Shown here one piece after another: positions 1 to 10,529 of a stretch of DNA of 64,000 nucleotides (within the stretch, counting starts at the first letter, position 1; each line of letters begins with the position of its first letter). Below the pieces are notes generated by a model. The model made no database searches, had not been told where the DNA came from, and saw nothing but the letters and a program-made list of their open reading frames with translations. The position numbers and the translations under genes were made by a program. The stretch comes from Desmodus rotundus (lineage: Eukaryota; Chordata; Mammalia; Chiroptera; Phyllostomidae). Location of the stretch: contig NC_071388.1 of NCBI RefSeq assembly GCF_022682495.2, forward strand, positions 84,817,073 to 84,881,072, read 5' to 3'.

Positions 1-1325
1 GGCCTTCCAACACCGAGAAATGTCAATTGGCCCACAGGGGATGAACAGAGAACAAGAACATAAAAGTAAATCATAATAACATGAATTTCAAGTAAGTCTC
101 TGGTTTGGCATTGAAACATATTGCACTATGTTAGGAATTTCCAATTTGCTAACATTTTCTCTAGTTTAACCATTTTCTTCTATAATACCACATAGATAAG
201 TATTTCAGAGTTGGTTAATGAAGGGAGTCAAAAATAATATAATTCTGGGGTGAGTACAACTGACATTTATCTTCTTGAGAAAGATATGAGGAGAACTCTC
301 TTGGTGTGATACTAAGAGTCATCCTTGGGCTCTTTATATGAAAATTAAGATTACATCAGAGAGTAGAAATTAGATATTTTTCTACTAATATTCTTTATAG
401 TCTTATACTGAAAGATTTTTTGGGGAAAAATATATAACTGTTATTGGTACAGATCTTTAACTTTAAAGACCATTTTGTCACTGCTTTGGAACAGAGTCAT
501 TCTAGATAACCTTTTAAGGATATGTTTTAACTTTGACTCTAGAAATAAAAGCTATAAATTCATTTTTATTTAAAACAAACAAAGAAACACATATCACAAT
601 CTAAACACCTTATTCAATCTCCAAGAATTACTCTTATTACGACATATCGCTCTTAAAGGTCAAAATGAATGCTTTTCTTGAAATTTTTGAATAATCAAAT
701 ATTTTGAAAAATAAGGAAGCTACTCTCACAAAGGAAAAGCAACACAGACATATGCCTTATATTTATAAATGTAAAAAAATTGTTTTGTTTTGAATATAGT
801 GTGCTATTCATATCAATGAGTTTACAATTTCCTACATGATTTATGATACTCTAAGTGGTGTTATTTCAGTGTATATTTCAAAGCTGTGTGAAGGGAGAGA
901 AAGAAAAATATTATATAACTTTGTCTATTAACATTGAGATTGGAGAGTAGGTGATTACTTTGTAGTAGGTGGTGTTTAACATGCCAAACATACAGCTAGT
1001 CGCTTAACCTGTCATCTCAGTTAGTTAACCCACCACTAGTTTTGGACACAGGCAATTTTGTGTAATAGCAAGAGTACTAGAAAAAGGTAATGAGATATCT
1101 GTGTTTTACTTAGTGTGCCGGCATAGGTGAAGTTGAATGGAGTAAAGGGTTTAAGAAATAGTAAATCTAGTTCATCAAATCGGTCATTCGCATGGAAAGA
1201 GAAAGTGCTCAGGATGGGGGAATCCTTAGAAACTGGCTTCTAGTCTTTCTTTACACTCAAGTCCCATGATACCATAAAGGAGGATTCAAGATTTGTATTT
1301 TTTAATACACATGGAAGAGAGTTCA
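1..1325. other. AT-rich DNA, nothing recognised
   Basis: No ORF of note, no repeat that I can name and no simple repeat longer than a few units. Stop codons are dense in all frames. I would treat it as unique intergenic or intronic sequence. Confidence 0.5.
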
Positions 1326-1328
1326 AGA

Positions 1329-1825
1329 ATGTCTAAACGGTAGTGAGAAAGAAAGTACTTGGAATAAAGTAATTGAGTCCAGGGCCCGCAGAGTCATGTG
1401 TGAGAATACTTGATCGGAGGCTGAGGAGCGTTCCTGAGATCGTAACCGGATCACGGCTTGTCTGGGTGGTGATGTGAAATAATGAAAGTGTGAATCTGGT
1501 TTTCAAATACGACTCCTGAAGAATGCCTTCACTGCGGGTGTCCAGAAAGCTGACCAAGGCTTGAGGACAGCAGAGGCTGGGGCCTGGTGCACGGTTGCTG
1601 AAAATGGTAGACTTAGTCCCACCATCTCTCTTCAGGGAAGGTGGCCCTATGCAGGTTAAGATCTGGGTGAAGTCTGAGGTCCAGTGAAAAAGGGAACCTG
1701 TGACTGAGTCGCTAAATGCTGAAAGCGGGGCAGGATGGGCGTTGGAAAAGCCTGACAGCTCCAGACTTGGCCCCCTGGCCTGTCTGATGAAAGAAAGGTG
1801 GTCTCGGACAGCTTGTTTTGACCAT
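1329..1825 (-). other. CpG-richer block with an unexplained 166-codon ORF
   Basis: About ten CpG dinucleotides fall in roughly 450 bases, far more than in the flanks. On the minus strand one frame stays open for 166 codons (1333-1833). The predicted protein is rich in Ser, Thr and Leu, with no transmembrane run, no signal peptide and no motif that I recognise. The block ends against an old MIR. Its outer bases are TG and CA, so an old LTR on the minus strand is possible, but no target-site duplication is visible. A real exon, a chance ORF in GC-richer DNA and an LTR remnant all remain open; I do not assign a function. Confidence 0.25.
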
Positions 1826-1995
1826 AATAGCATTTATTAAAAAGCTAAGCAGTATGATAAGCGCTCTACATTTGTTAGTTCACCAATTTCTCTCAGCAAT
1901 CCTATAAAATTTGTATTATTATCTTTATTCCTAAGATGAAGAATCTTAGGCTAATAATGATAGAATAAAAATTTAAGGGTTTCTGATTTTGAAGC
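1826..1995 (+). repeat. MIR SINE remnant
   Basis: Reads like the MIR core in sense orientation: a CATTTATTAAAAAGC start, then GATAAGCGCTCTACATTTGTTAGTTCA, AATCCTATAAAATTTG, TATTATTATCTTTATTCCTAAGATGAAGAA. These follow the order of the MIR consensus (catttatt, aagcgcttta, ttaactcattt, ccctatgaggta, ttattatcc, acagatgaggaaac). Heavily diverged, as expected for an ancient mammalian SINE. Confidence 0.7.
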
Positions 1996-4240
1996 CTGCA
2001 CTTTAAAACCCCACCTTATATTGTTTCTCCAAATAAAACTTTATTTTTTTTAGCTCAAATTGGGATACATATACATTTTCACTATATTTATGCCTCAGAC
2101 ACTCAGGGTTAATGCCTGACGTCAGTCTTATAATCATGCATTTACCCTGGAGGGTAGAGCATTGGAGTGCAGTGGAAGAAACTTTCCACATACACTTCGG
2201 CAACATGGAACTGCCCATGCAAAGAAAAACTCTGTTAAGCACTGGCCACAGTGAGAAAGGGGCCGTGCTTTGTGAGTCTTTTAAAAATTAGAAGTAGTAG
2301 TGACAAATTCAATTATCTTTTCCTGGGTGAAGAAGAAAACTAAGGAGCCAAAACTGGCAGTAGAAAGGACATGAAGAACTAGAACTGAAGTACCATTTCC
2401 TCATTTATCTGTCCAGGAGACAGCTCTCTAGAACTCCCAGAAATATCTCCTTTTGTTGAGATACAAAAGGGTTTTTTTTTCTTTTAATTTATAGGCAATC
2501 AACTTTAAGTATACCTAATAGTACCTTGTAAAATCTATGCAGCATAAATAGCAGGCCCTGTCCTTATGTGGTTGGTTTTCTGAGTCATTGCTTCTTTAAA
2601 AAGCTGAATTGATCTTTTTATCTTGACTCTAGTAGAAATCTGAGGGGATTTTTTGGTCAAATCATAAGTGCTTTGCCTATTAAACTATTTTCTTTGATTT
2701 TTGAGGCCAGAGTGGGATTTCCCTCCTGTATGTTAGAAGCTTGAAAAATAAACTGAAATATTTTTTTCAAAAGTGACTCATACTCAAACCTTTAAAGATA
2801 GCCATTACATTTTATTGTACTGGTAGTCCTGCCATGAAATGGATTTGAATTTGATTCTCTTCTACCTTCATGTAAATACACAGTATTAAGCTGAAGGTAC
2901 ACATAGAAAAAGAATTTACAAATGGAAAAGCCAGTAACTTCTTGACAAATTCTAACATTAAATTGTATTTCTTCTTAGCATTGGATAGGCCAGGAAATGT
3001 CTCTGTATAAGAAATATGCAATGTTGGGTACTCAAAGAGAAATTATAGCAATAGTTTGTTTTTATGTTTCTTCCACTGCCAAAGTAATAATTTCAATAGA
3101 GAGAGTCTCTTAGTAGTTGGTGATTTTGCTCTTAAACTATTGCTATGTACAAAATATTTACTTTCTGGTTTTTCTTGACCATTCCAGGGAGATATTGCAT
3201 AGAACACATAACAAAATAATAGTTATTATACTTTAAATTAAATCAGAAAATTAGCTGGAGAAAGTGCTGGAAAGGGTGAATGAGGAAACAAATCCAATTG
3301 AGGTTTAGTGTAGATTCAGATCAACAATGATATTCATCAATTCTATTCTTAAATCTGCAGAAGACTATAACTCTCCCAACTATTATATTGTATAAAGAAG
3401 CTAAGAAACCTCATTGTTATGGCTTATATTCTTTCTCTTTCGTTTTTATGCTTGTTTTAAGCAACTGTCACGGGATGGATGAAATGTTCTTAAAGTTGTG
3501 GATGACATAGTAACTTTAAGGTGAGTTTGGACTAGATATATAATTACCAATGTCTTCTTTAAAAAAAATCTGCCTTTGTCATTCTATTTAATGTATTTGT
3601 CTCATTGGCACTATGTGAGAAAATTCAAAGCAAGCCTTCAGAAAAGGAAGTTCAAAGAGTTTAAAGTAGGACAGGGAATTAAAATTTGATTGTTAAAAGG
3701 AGGGGCAGATTTTCTAGTTGTCCATCCTTTTCATCCCTGGTAAAGAGGAGACCTTTTTGTGTAATAACACAACAAAGTTATGAAAGGCAATTAGTTTTAG
3801 AAAAACAAAGGTTTATTTTATATGTGGTCCACAAGAAGAACAGAACCTTCCTAGAATAGAGTGAAAATCTGTCTAACAAGAAGTTTAGCAGATTCTGCAG
3901 CATGAAATATTAGGGGTGGAAGCAGCACAAAGCCTAGAAGCTTCAGGCAAAGCAGGTAGGAAAGGAAGGCATGAGAGAGAGAGATGGAGTAAAAACTTCT
4001 GTTTTTCCATCAAGGACAGAGGGAACAGAAAGTCAACACAAAGAGAAAGTAAAGGAACAAGTTCGAGTCTATCAGGCTCTGGATTGCAAGTGTGTTCTAT
4101 TGCTGCTCTTAGATGCTTCTCAGGATTTGCATTGTGTACCTGCTTTATATTGCTCTATTTTACACTGGTACTGCCTATTAAAGCCCAGAATGTGATCTAT
4201 AGGGAGCTAAATGTACAATAAATTCAATTTAAAGCTCTTT
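1996..4240. other. AT-rich DNA, no gene recognised
   Basis: Contains only short ORFs (for example 2003-2242 minus and 2812-3021 minus) without recognisable content. The part from about 3790 to 4230 is slightly richer in G and purines and has a TTTATTTTATA stretch at its left side that would be a poly(A) signal on the minus strand. A decayed antisense LTR is possible, but I cannot support it. Confidence 0.4.
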
Positions 4241-4300
4241 ACATTAGCAAGATATGAATAAGAATTTGTTGATCTCTGGATTTTATTTTTTATCTTTTAG

Positions 4301-4606
4301 ATCCATGTTGAAGCTCTGTTCTGATTCTCGCATTTCCCATCTGCTCCAGCATTTGTTCAACCTTGGCACCCAGGTAACCGGTAGCTTATTTCATGGTCTG
4401 TATCCTTGCATTTTCTACTTTGAGCTCTTTTGTTTCTCTTCAGGAGCAATGTCTGTGGCTTATCCTCATGTTGACAAAGACCCAGATCTTCTTGTGGCCT
4501 TGGAGGATGAAGTCTTGAAAGAAAGGGATTCTTTGAAGCCCTATGACTAAGAAGTTAATAATAAGGAAGATATTTGAATACTACTGAATGGAATAAATAA
4601 AAAGGA
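4301..4606 (+). other. Candidate 3' end of a spliced transcript (two exon-like blocks, 70-nt intron)
   Basis: A pyrimidine-rich tract ending TTTTATCTTTTAG precedes 4301. A 73-nt block follows and ends CAG at 4373, directly before GTAACC. Another pyrimidine tract, TTTTGTTTCTCTTCAG, ends at 4443. The second block runs through a short ORF (4449-4550) to an AATAAA at about 4591, and further AATAAA motifs lie near 4648 and 4848. The spacing gives exons of 73 and about 160 nt with a 70-nt intron, close to the lower limit for mammals. If spliced, the frame of the second-block ORF has one TGA in the first block, so block one would be 5' untranslated. The signals are good individually, but such matches occur by chance. 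Confidence 0.25.
4449..4550 (+). CDS. Possible 33-residue small protein or terminal coding exon
   Basis: The frame starts at an ATG in GAGCAATGT (G at -3) five bases after a splice-acceptor-like CAG. It encodes 33 residues ending in DSLKPYD before TAA. The composition is unlike the AT-rich background: it is acidic, with a DKDPD and ALEDEVLKERD stretch that could form a short helix. The same frame is open upstream through the proposed intron to an ATG at 4254 (98 codons), where the residues are hydrophobic and look non-coding. I do not recognise a family. It may be a decayed exon or chance. Confidence 0.2.
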   Translation: MSVAYPHVDKDPDLLVALEDEVLKERDSLKPYD

Positions 4607-4609
4607 GAT

Positions 4610-5094
4610 TATATAAAAAGCTGTATCATTCAACCTCTCTTGTCCAATAAAGAGAAATAACCAGTTAATTCAATTCCCTGGGTCTGGTCTTTCAGAACCT
4701 GCACAAAGGTACTTGTTCTCCAAGAGAATACAATTCTTAAACCTCTCATCTTATCAATTGTGACCGAATTCCAAAGCTTTCGTGGGCAAGTTCTTTCAGA
4801 TGCTCGAAGACCAAATATTGTCTGTGTTACAACAACACTGACAACAAAATAAAAACCTTGTTTATTTTTATGACAGAAATTTGTATGCATCCTGAACCTG
4901 ATTAAGAAATCACAAAAAAAAGCAAACTACAAAATAAAGATGCTTAAATACTAAACACTAAATTGTGAAAATTAATCTTACAGACTATTGATAAAATAAT
5001 AGCAAATAGAATTTATTTCAGGAATATAAGAATGGATAACTAAAAAGTCAATTGAAATAATATAATATAGTACTTTACCAAAAGAAGAAAATTA
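4610..5094. other. AT-rich DNA, no gene recognised
   Basis: Holds two AATAAA motifs in plus orientation (near 4648 and 4848) that could serve the candidate transcript to the left. An 86-codon open frame on the minus strand (4630-4890) has no recognisable content. Confidence 0.35.
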
Positions 5095-5413
5095 CCGTAT
5101 TTTGTCATGTATAATGTACACCACATTTTTGGCTCAAACTTTCAGGAAGAAATCTCTCATTTTAATTTTTTATTTCAATTATTTATTTATTTATATTTAG
5201 AAACAAAACTAATTATTGTATTCCAGAGTATTATTTTGCACACAGATATAGTTACTGCTTTTTAGAGTTATACTTTTAAAGCATAAGCATAAATAAAATA
5301 ATTAAAAACATTTATATAAATACAGAATTAGTACTATGCATGTGTAATGTGCATCCTTATTTTTCCCCCAAAATTTGGGCAAAAAGTGTGCATTCGTACA
5401 CAGCAAAATACGA
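5095..5413. mobile_element. MITE with terminal inverted repeats (TA target, Tc1/mariner-like)
   Basis: The left end reads CCGTATTTTGTCATGTATAATGTACACC. The reverse complement of the right end reads TCGTATTTTGCTGTGTACGAATGCACAC, so an imperfect inverted repeat of about 28 bases bounds a 319-bp AT-rich core. TA lies just outside both ends (5093-5094 and 5414-5415), as expected for a TA target duplication. The next inner part also matches in inverted orientation (gtgcacc and attttgggcaaa motifs). No coding capacity. I do not recall the family name; a pogo- or mariner-mobilised non-autonomous element is the best guess. Confidence 0.65.
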
Positions 5414-5415
5414 TA

Positions 5416-6228
5416 AAAGATTTTGCAATAAATGACATAAAGTAATGGATAAAATGCAATGTGTATTTCTGATTTTATAGTCTTAGTAAAATAGAAAAGA
5501 AGGACATTTCTTAATGGAACAGATACACATTTTGAACTAGCCAGCATCACATTTCAGACTTGAATATTGAAAGAATTCTCATTCAAGTAAGAAGAAGGAG
5601 ATGAATGTATGATATGTCCACTATCATTTTCCATATTCCTAACACTTTGAGACAGTACAGTTGACAAGAAAAGGAATCAAGAACCATAAACATTAAAAAA
5701 GCCAACAAAATTATCATTATTATCATTAATTTGATAACCTACATGGAAAAATTAAAAAATCAAGTGGAAAAGTTTAGAAATGATTAATTTAAAAATTACT
5801 TTTTAAAGTACAATAGTTTTTCATATGCCAAATATAAATAAGAAAAATATGAGGGATATTCTATTAAAGTATCAGTAAAACCCACAAAATAAATGGTTAC
5901 AAATAAATTTTAAAAATGTATAAGAGCTATAAAAAAACTTTAAAAACCTAATGAATTGCAAACAACATTTAAAGATATAAACTACTTTAATGAAGTAAAA
6001 TTTTATATACAGTTTAAAAGCTGGACAAATAATAAGGGTACAATTTGATGAATTTTCATCCAGTGGGCCCATCCTCATAACCTTCAAAGAAATAAAGAAA
6101 TTAAATATTGTCATTTAAAGTAATATCTGTAATTTGACTAGAATTGATTATTATATATTGTGTGACACTGGGGCCAAGACAATGTATAAAGTTTTGTAAA
6201 CACCACTACAGTCATGACATAAACTCTT
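5416..6228. other. AT-rich DNA, nothing recognised
   Basis: Very AT-rich with many stops. Short minus-strand ORFs are composed of Phe, Tyr, Ile and Lys from AT-rich codons and have no sign of selection or of a known repeat. Confidence 0.45.
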
Positions 6229-6437
6229 TCGGACGTCGTAGGCAGTTACACACACATGCGCAGAGCAGGAACGATATGCCAGGTACAGAAGGTCACCGGG
6301 CAGAAAGCCCCAGGTGCCTAGCATTGCACCGTTTGTAAGCTGGGACCTAACCTCCATCGGGAGGTTTCCTCCCCTAGCTTATCTTTGGTCATGTGGTTCA
6401 GATCCCCTTATGATGAGGGAAACGGGCCAAAGAATAG

Positions 6438-6448
6438 CCCCCCCCCCC
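6438..6448. repeat. (C)11 homopolymer
   Basis: Eleven consecutive C residues inside the LTR-like element, a likely length-variable site. Confidence 0.9.
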
Positions 6449-6738
6449 ATATACTCCTATTCAAACCCTTGCATGACCACTCCCTTGAGCATTAAGCCCT
6501 CAAAACGATGAGGTTCTGATGGGAATCACATAATCTTAGGAACAAAGCCTTGGGTCTGTTAACCACAGAGACAGAGTTTTGGTCAAACTAGAGATAACAT
6601 CCAGGCCTCAATTACGTTTCAGTTCCAGGTCCAGAAAAGCAGCAAGGCCAGGTGTGGCAACACCATGGCTGACATCAGGACCAGCTGTGTTGACTAATGA
6701 CCCCCTGCCCTGGCGCCAACCAATGAGTGGAGACCATG

Positions 6739-6740
<2 letters not shown>

Positions 6741-6776
<36 letters not shown>
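6741..6776. repeat. (CT)18 microsatellite
   Basis: Eighteen uninterrupted CT units inside the LTR-like element. The apparent ORFs here on both strands (Leu-Ser runs on plus, Arg-Glu runs on minus) are only translations of this repeat. Confidence 0.95.
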
Positions 6777-6777
<1 letters not shown>

Positions 6778-7420
6778 ACTCACACACTTGCACATTTCCT
6801 CCCCATTTTTTCCCTCTAGGCACGTTTGCTTTCTTTCTCCTAAGCTCCAAGGGCCTCCTTTTGCTGCTGTAACTTGTTTGCTGAGTCCAAACAGCCAGCT
6901 GGCTCACTTCTTTCACAGTTCACTTCTTCTACTTTTGTGACTTTCTAAATAAACTTTTGTTTGTTTTTGAGTCTTGACTCTGAATTCTTTCTTAGACAAA
7001 ACTCAAAGACCAAGGTCTAACATCTGGTACCATTTGCCATTAACATTCTTATAACTTCAAAAATTTCAGTCAATCCTATTTACAAAAATACCTTCCTTCC
7101 ATCCTTAGTGCCTGGCAACAACTGCTCTATTCTCTGTCACTTGAATTTATACCAATGATACACTATAAATCTTCTGTGTCTGGATCCTTTTATTTAGTGA
7201 AATAAGTTTGACATTTGTTCATTTGTTCCATGTGTCAATAGTAAATTCCTTTTTGCTAATTGGTAAGATTGCATTGAATGGATATACTAGTACTTATTTC
7301 TTCTTTCATTATAGATGGTTATTTGGGTTGTTTCCAATTCTTGGACATATAACATACAGCTGCTATGAACATCCATATAAAGTCTTATGTGAATAGGTTT
7401 CCAATTTTCTTGGGCACAAT

Positions 7421-8155
7421 ACACATTTGACACATACTACCCAGCTCCGATCAGACTTCACAGGTTAAGGACACAGTCTTCCACAAGACTTGCCCTCACT
7501 TTAGACCAGCAGCAAATTGAGGGTTTCCAGGTTGCCTACACTTTTGACCAAATGACTAAAAATAATTCACAGAGGGTTTCTACTCCCACACCTTCAAAGG
7601 TAATTATTTAGAATGCCTCACAAAACTCAAGAAAGAGATAGACTTATAATTATAGTTTTATTATAGCAAAAAGACACAAGAACAAGAGACATATTGGGAT
7701 AGGTATGGAACGATCCCAAACATAAAGTTTTCATTTTCTCAGGATACGTCACCCTTCTAGTATATAGATGTATTTTCCTAACCAGGGAAACTACCCTGAG
7801 CTTAAAATGTCCACAGTTTTTGATGGGGCTTCATTACGTAGTCATGAGTGACTGAGTTGTTGACGGCCTGATTACACTCAAGCTTCAGCCTCCCTCCTCT
7901 CCCTGGAGGTGGGAGGTTTGGACTGATATCACGTGGCTCTAAAACGCCAGCGCTCTAATCACATGGTTGGTCTTTCTGGCAGGGGTAGCCTCCATCCTAA
8001 AACTAGGGACCTACAACCTGTCATTTCATTAGCCTAATTGCAGAAGGTGTGGTCCTAGGGACTCATCATGAATAACAAAGACACTCCTGTTAGGAGACAA
8101 TTCTGAGGATTTAAATGCTCTTTTCCTGAAACCAGGAGAAAAAGCCAATCAATTC
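7421..8155 (-). mobile_element. LTR element, antisense, inserted in old L1
   Basis: L1 sequence breaks off near 7420 and resumes near 8156. The intervening 0.7 kb contains TTAGAATGCCTCACAAAACTCA and AGTTTTATTATAG on the plus strand, so the AATAAA-type poly(A) signal is on the minus strand. It ends near AAAGACACTCCT. I recall this pattern from ancient ERVL/ERV1 LTRs of placental mammals but cannot name the subfamily. No internal retroviral sequence accompanies it, so it is probably a solo LTR. Boundaries are plus or minus 20 bases. Confidence 0.5.
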
Positions 8156-8322
8156 TTTACTATACAACATTGGATAATATCTAGAAACGGAATTGTGTGT
8201 TTCACTTTATATATAATTTACATACATTTTTTTCAAAGTAGCTGTGAAATTTTGACCTCTGATAAGCAGCACATGGGAATTCTACTTGCTCTTCATCTTT
8301 GCTTGGTAAAATCAATCTTTTA

Positions 8323-8738
8323 TTTTTATTTTATTTTTTATTTTTCTCTGTAAAACAAAAGAAGAGACAGGAGTGTTGTTATTAAAAAAAACACAACTAA
8401 CGAGGATAGAGAATATTTTACTTGGTTTGAAAAAGACAAAAACTTTGTAGTAAGATTTCTAATCCATGTACTTATGCTTTTAAGCTAACTTTCCCAAACC
8501 CCAACTTTTGTGATGCAGTCCTTTTATCACACAGTGCCAAATGCCAAATAAACGTGTTAGCACGATGTTCTGAATTTCTAAGTATTAGCAGTGACTGGCA
8601 GTTACACTGTCCTGGCACAGATGGGACCACCTCAGGGGCTTTTGAGGCTGGTACCTTTCTCTCACCACGGTTGCTCCCGCGAACCTGGTTCCCTTCACTT
8701 CCGCAACTTCATGCAGAGTTAGTGACTGAGTCTGCACT
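8323..8738 (-). pseudogene. Probable processed retrocopy of an mRNA 3' region, with target-site duplication
   Basis: An insert of about 416 bp sits in old L1 and is flanked by AAAATCAATCTTTTA (8308-8322) and AAAAGCAATCTTTTTA (8739-8754), a duplication with one mismatch and one extra T. On the minus strand the insert ends in a degraded A-rich tail with AATAAAA repeats just before the left duplication, as a LINE-mobilised retrocopy does. The 5' half on the minus strand is GC-richer and reads openly for about 50 codons in one frame before a stop; the 3' half is AT-rich like a 3' UTR. It does not resemble VES, MIR or L1. The source gene is not recognised. Confidence 0.5.
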
Positions 8739-9061
8739 AAAAGCAATCTTTTTAGTGTAGCCATTTTACTTGGTGTACAAAGGTATCACAATGAATTTGA
8801 TTTGATTTTTCCTAATGATTAACGATATTGAGGACTTTACATGTGCTTTCATGCAATGATTATGTCTTTGGTGAGATGTTGGTTAAACTTTGGCCTTTTT
8901 TGAAGTTGTCTGTTAAGATTTTTAAAAGCTTCATTCTCTGTTTTTATATTTTGTATAACAGACGTGTTAAGGTATAATTCATGGACCATACAATTCAGTC
9001 ATTTGAAGTGTACAACTGAATGGTTTTTAGTTATTCAATGTCATTCAACCATCATATTTTT

Positions 9062-9404
9062 AAGGGTTGAATTATCCCCCCTCCTAATTCATATGTTAAA
9101 GTCCTATCTATTCTCCAGTACCTTAGAATGTGACCTTATTTGGATTACAGAGGCAATGAAATTAATGTAAAATAATTAGGGTTGGCTCTAATTCAATATG
9201 ATTTCTGTCCTTATAAGAAGGGGAATTTTGGGCACAGATGTGTGTAAAGGGAAGACAATGTGACTCTCACAGCCCCCAGAAGGAACAACCGTTCTGGCAC
9301 CTTGGTTTCAGACTTCTCGCCTCCAGATCTGTGAGACAATACATTTTTGTTTAAGTCATCCAGCATGTGGTACTTTGTTTCAGCAGCCCTAGCAAACTAA
9401 TATA
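9062..9404 (+). mobile_element. MLT1-type (ERVL-MaLR) LTR, sense
   Basis: Diagnostic MaLR blocks are in order: TTGAATTATCCCC, AATTCATATGTTAAAGTCCTA, TTATAAGAAG, a CTGGCACCTTGGTTTCAGACTTCT-like block, CCTCCAGATCTGTGAGA, TGTTTAAGTCATCCAGCATGTGGTACTTTGTTTCAGCAGCCC and AGCAAACTAATA. It splits the L1 3' UTR, so it inserted after that L1. No internal region, so a solo LTR. Confidence 0.8.
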
Positions 9405-10332
9405 ACTATAACCAAGTATAACATTTTATTACCCTCTTTCCCACACAAAGAAACCCTGTGGTTTCTTTGATTAGTGGTCACTCCAGATTTCCCCCAGAAC
9501 TTTCTTGCCCCCAGGCACAGACAACCAACCATTTTGTGTGTACTTCCTGTCTCTATAGATTTGTTTATTTTGAATATGTCTGTGTTTAATTTTTGGGTGA
9601 ACTCCCTGTTTTCCTCACTGGCTGTACCCACTACATTTCTATCAGCAATGTATGAGGGTTCCCATTCTTCACCTCTTGCCAACACTTTCTATTATCTGTG
9701 TCTTTCATTAAATTCATCCTAGTAGGTATGAAGCAATACATCATTGTGATTTGCCTTTCCCTGGTGGCTAATAATGTTGATTACCTCTTCATGTGCTTAT
9801 TGGCTATTTATTTATATATTGTCTTTAAGGAAATGTCTATTGTGCTTTAAATTGCCTTTTCATTTTTGTTGAAAATCAATTGACCACACATGTGTGGGTT
9901 TTTTCCTGGACTGTGCCTTCTGTAATATTAGTATATTTGTGCACTTCAATACAATGACTGCTCTGATTTAGCTATTTGTTGATTTTCATGTCAGGACCAC
10001 ACTATCATGATCAGAGCCAGGACTGGGATGAAGCAAGTACGGTGCTTAAATTTAAGGCATAAAATTTAAAGAGGCATCACTCTCTGGTTTGTGCAAGTGT
10101 CACTCCTGAACTTGTATGATGCTTAGAGTAAATGGTTCTTTAAATTTGATGCCATATGCACCCTGTTTGCCTCACACGATCCTGGCCCTGGCTTGATAAG
10201 TTCATAATGTATTGAGGTGAAGTGGTACAAGTCCTCAAACTTTGTTCCTTTTCAAAGTTGTTTTTGACTATTCTAGGTCCTTTGAATTTCCATATGATTT
10301 TGAGAATCAGCTTGTCAATTTCGAAAAAAAAA

Positions 10333-10529
10333 GGCCCTGGATGATGTGGCTCAGTGGATAGATTGCCAGCCTGTGAACCAAAGGGTCGCCAGTTCAATTC
10401 CCAGGCACATGCCTGCGTTGCAGGCCATGGGGTGTGTGAGAGGCAACCACACATTGATGTCTCTCTCCCTCTCTTTCTCCCTCCCTTCCCCTCTCTCTAA
10501 AAATAAATAAATAAAATCTCTTAAAAAAT
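10333..10529 (+). mobile_element. VES SINE, sense
   Basis: tRNA-derived bat SINE starting GGCCCTGGATGATG. It has an A box TGGCTCAGTGG (10347-10357), a B box GTTCAATTC (10392-10400), the AGAGGCAACCACACATTGATG block and the AAAAATAAATAAATAAAAT tail. Inserted in L1 ORF2; the L1 text continues on both sides. Confidence 0.9.

Larger units (their letters stand above)
6230..7022 (+). mobile_element. LTR-like element (solo LTR or 5' LTR), sense
   Basis: About 790 bp with LTR architecture. There is a CpG-containing 5' part, a promoter-like middle, an AATAAA at 6948-6953 followed by a GT-rich tract (TTTTGTTTGTTTTTGAG) that suits 3' processing, and a terminal ACA at 7022. The next bases contain TGGTACCA, which starts with TGG as retroviral primer-binding sites do, but no gag or pol follows; old L1 sequence follows instead. 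A second diverged partial copy at about 19911-20165 shares CAGGTACAGAAGGTCACC and adjoining blocks, so this is a dispersed family. The 5' boundary is uncertain by about 30 bases. Confidence 0.6.
7035..8950 (-). mobile_element. Old L1 3' remnant, antisense, interrupted twice
   Basis: Recognised in pieces on the plus strand as antisense of L1. 7035-7420 has CTCTATTCTCTGTCAC, TTTATTTAGTGAAAT, ATGGTTATTTGGGTTG and GCTGCTATGAACAT, typical of the L1 end of ORF2 and the 3' UTR. 8156-8322 continues with a GGATAATATCTAGAAACGGAATTG-like stretch. 8755-8950 has GTGTAGCCATTTTACTTGG, TTGATTTGATTTTTCCTAATGATTAACGATATTGAG and TTGGTGAGATG. Two later insertions (an LTR and a retrocopy) separate these parts. 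Diverged, with no coding capacity. Confidence 0.6.

Noticed and set aside
6579..6916. Overlapping ORFs on both strands with Ser-Leu and Arg-Glu repeats
   Set aside because: They are translations of the (CT)18 microsatellite inside an LTR.
10347..10400. tRNA-like A and B boxes, here and in the eight other VES copies
   Set aside because: They are the internal promoter of a tRNA-derived SINE; no cloverleaf with a proper anticodon arm and acceptor stem closes, so no tRNA gene is called.
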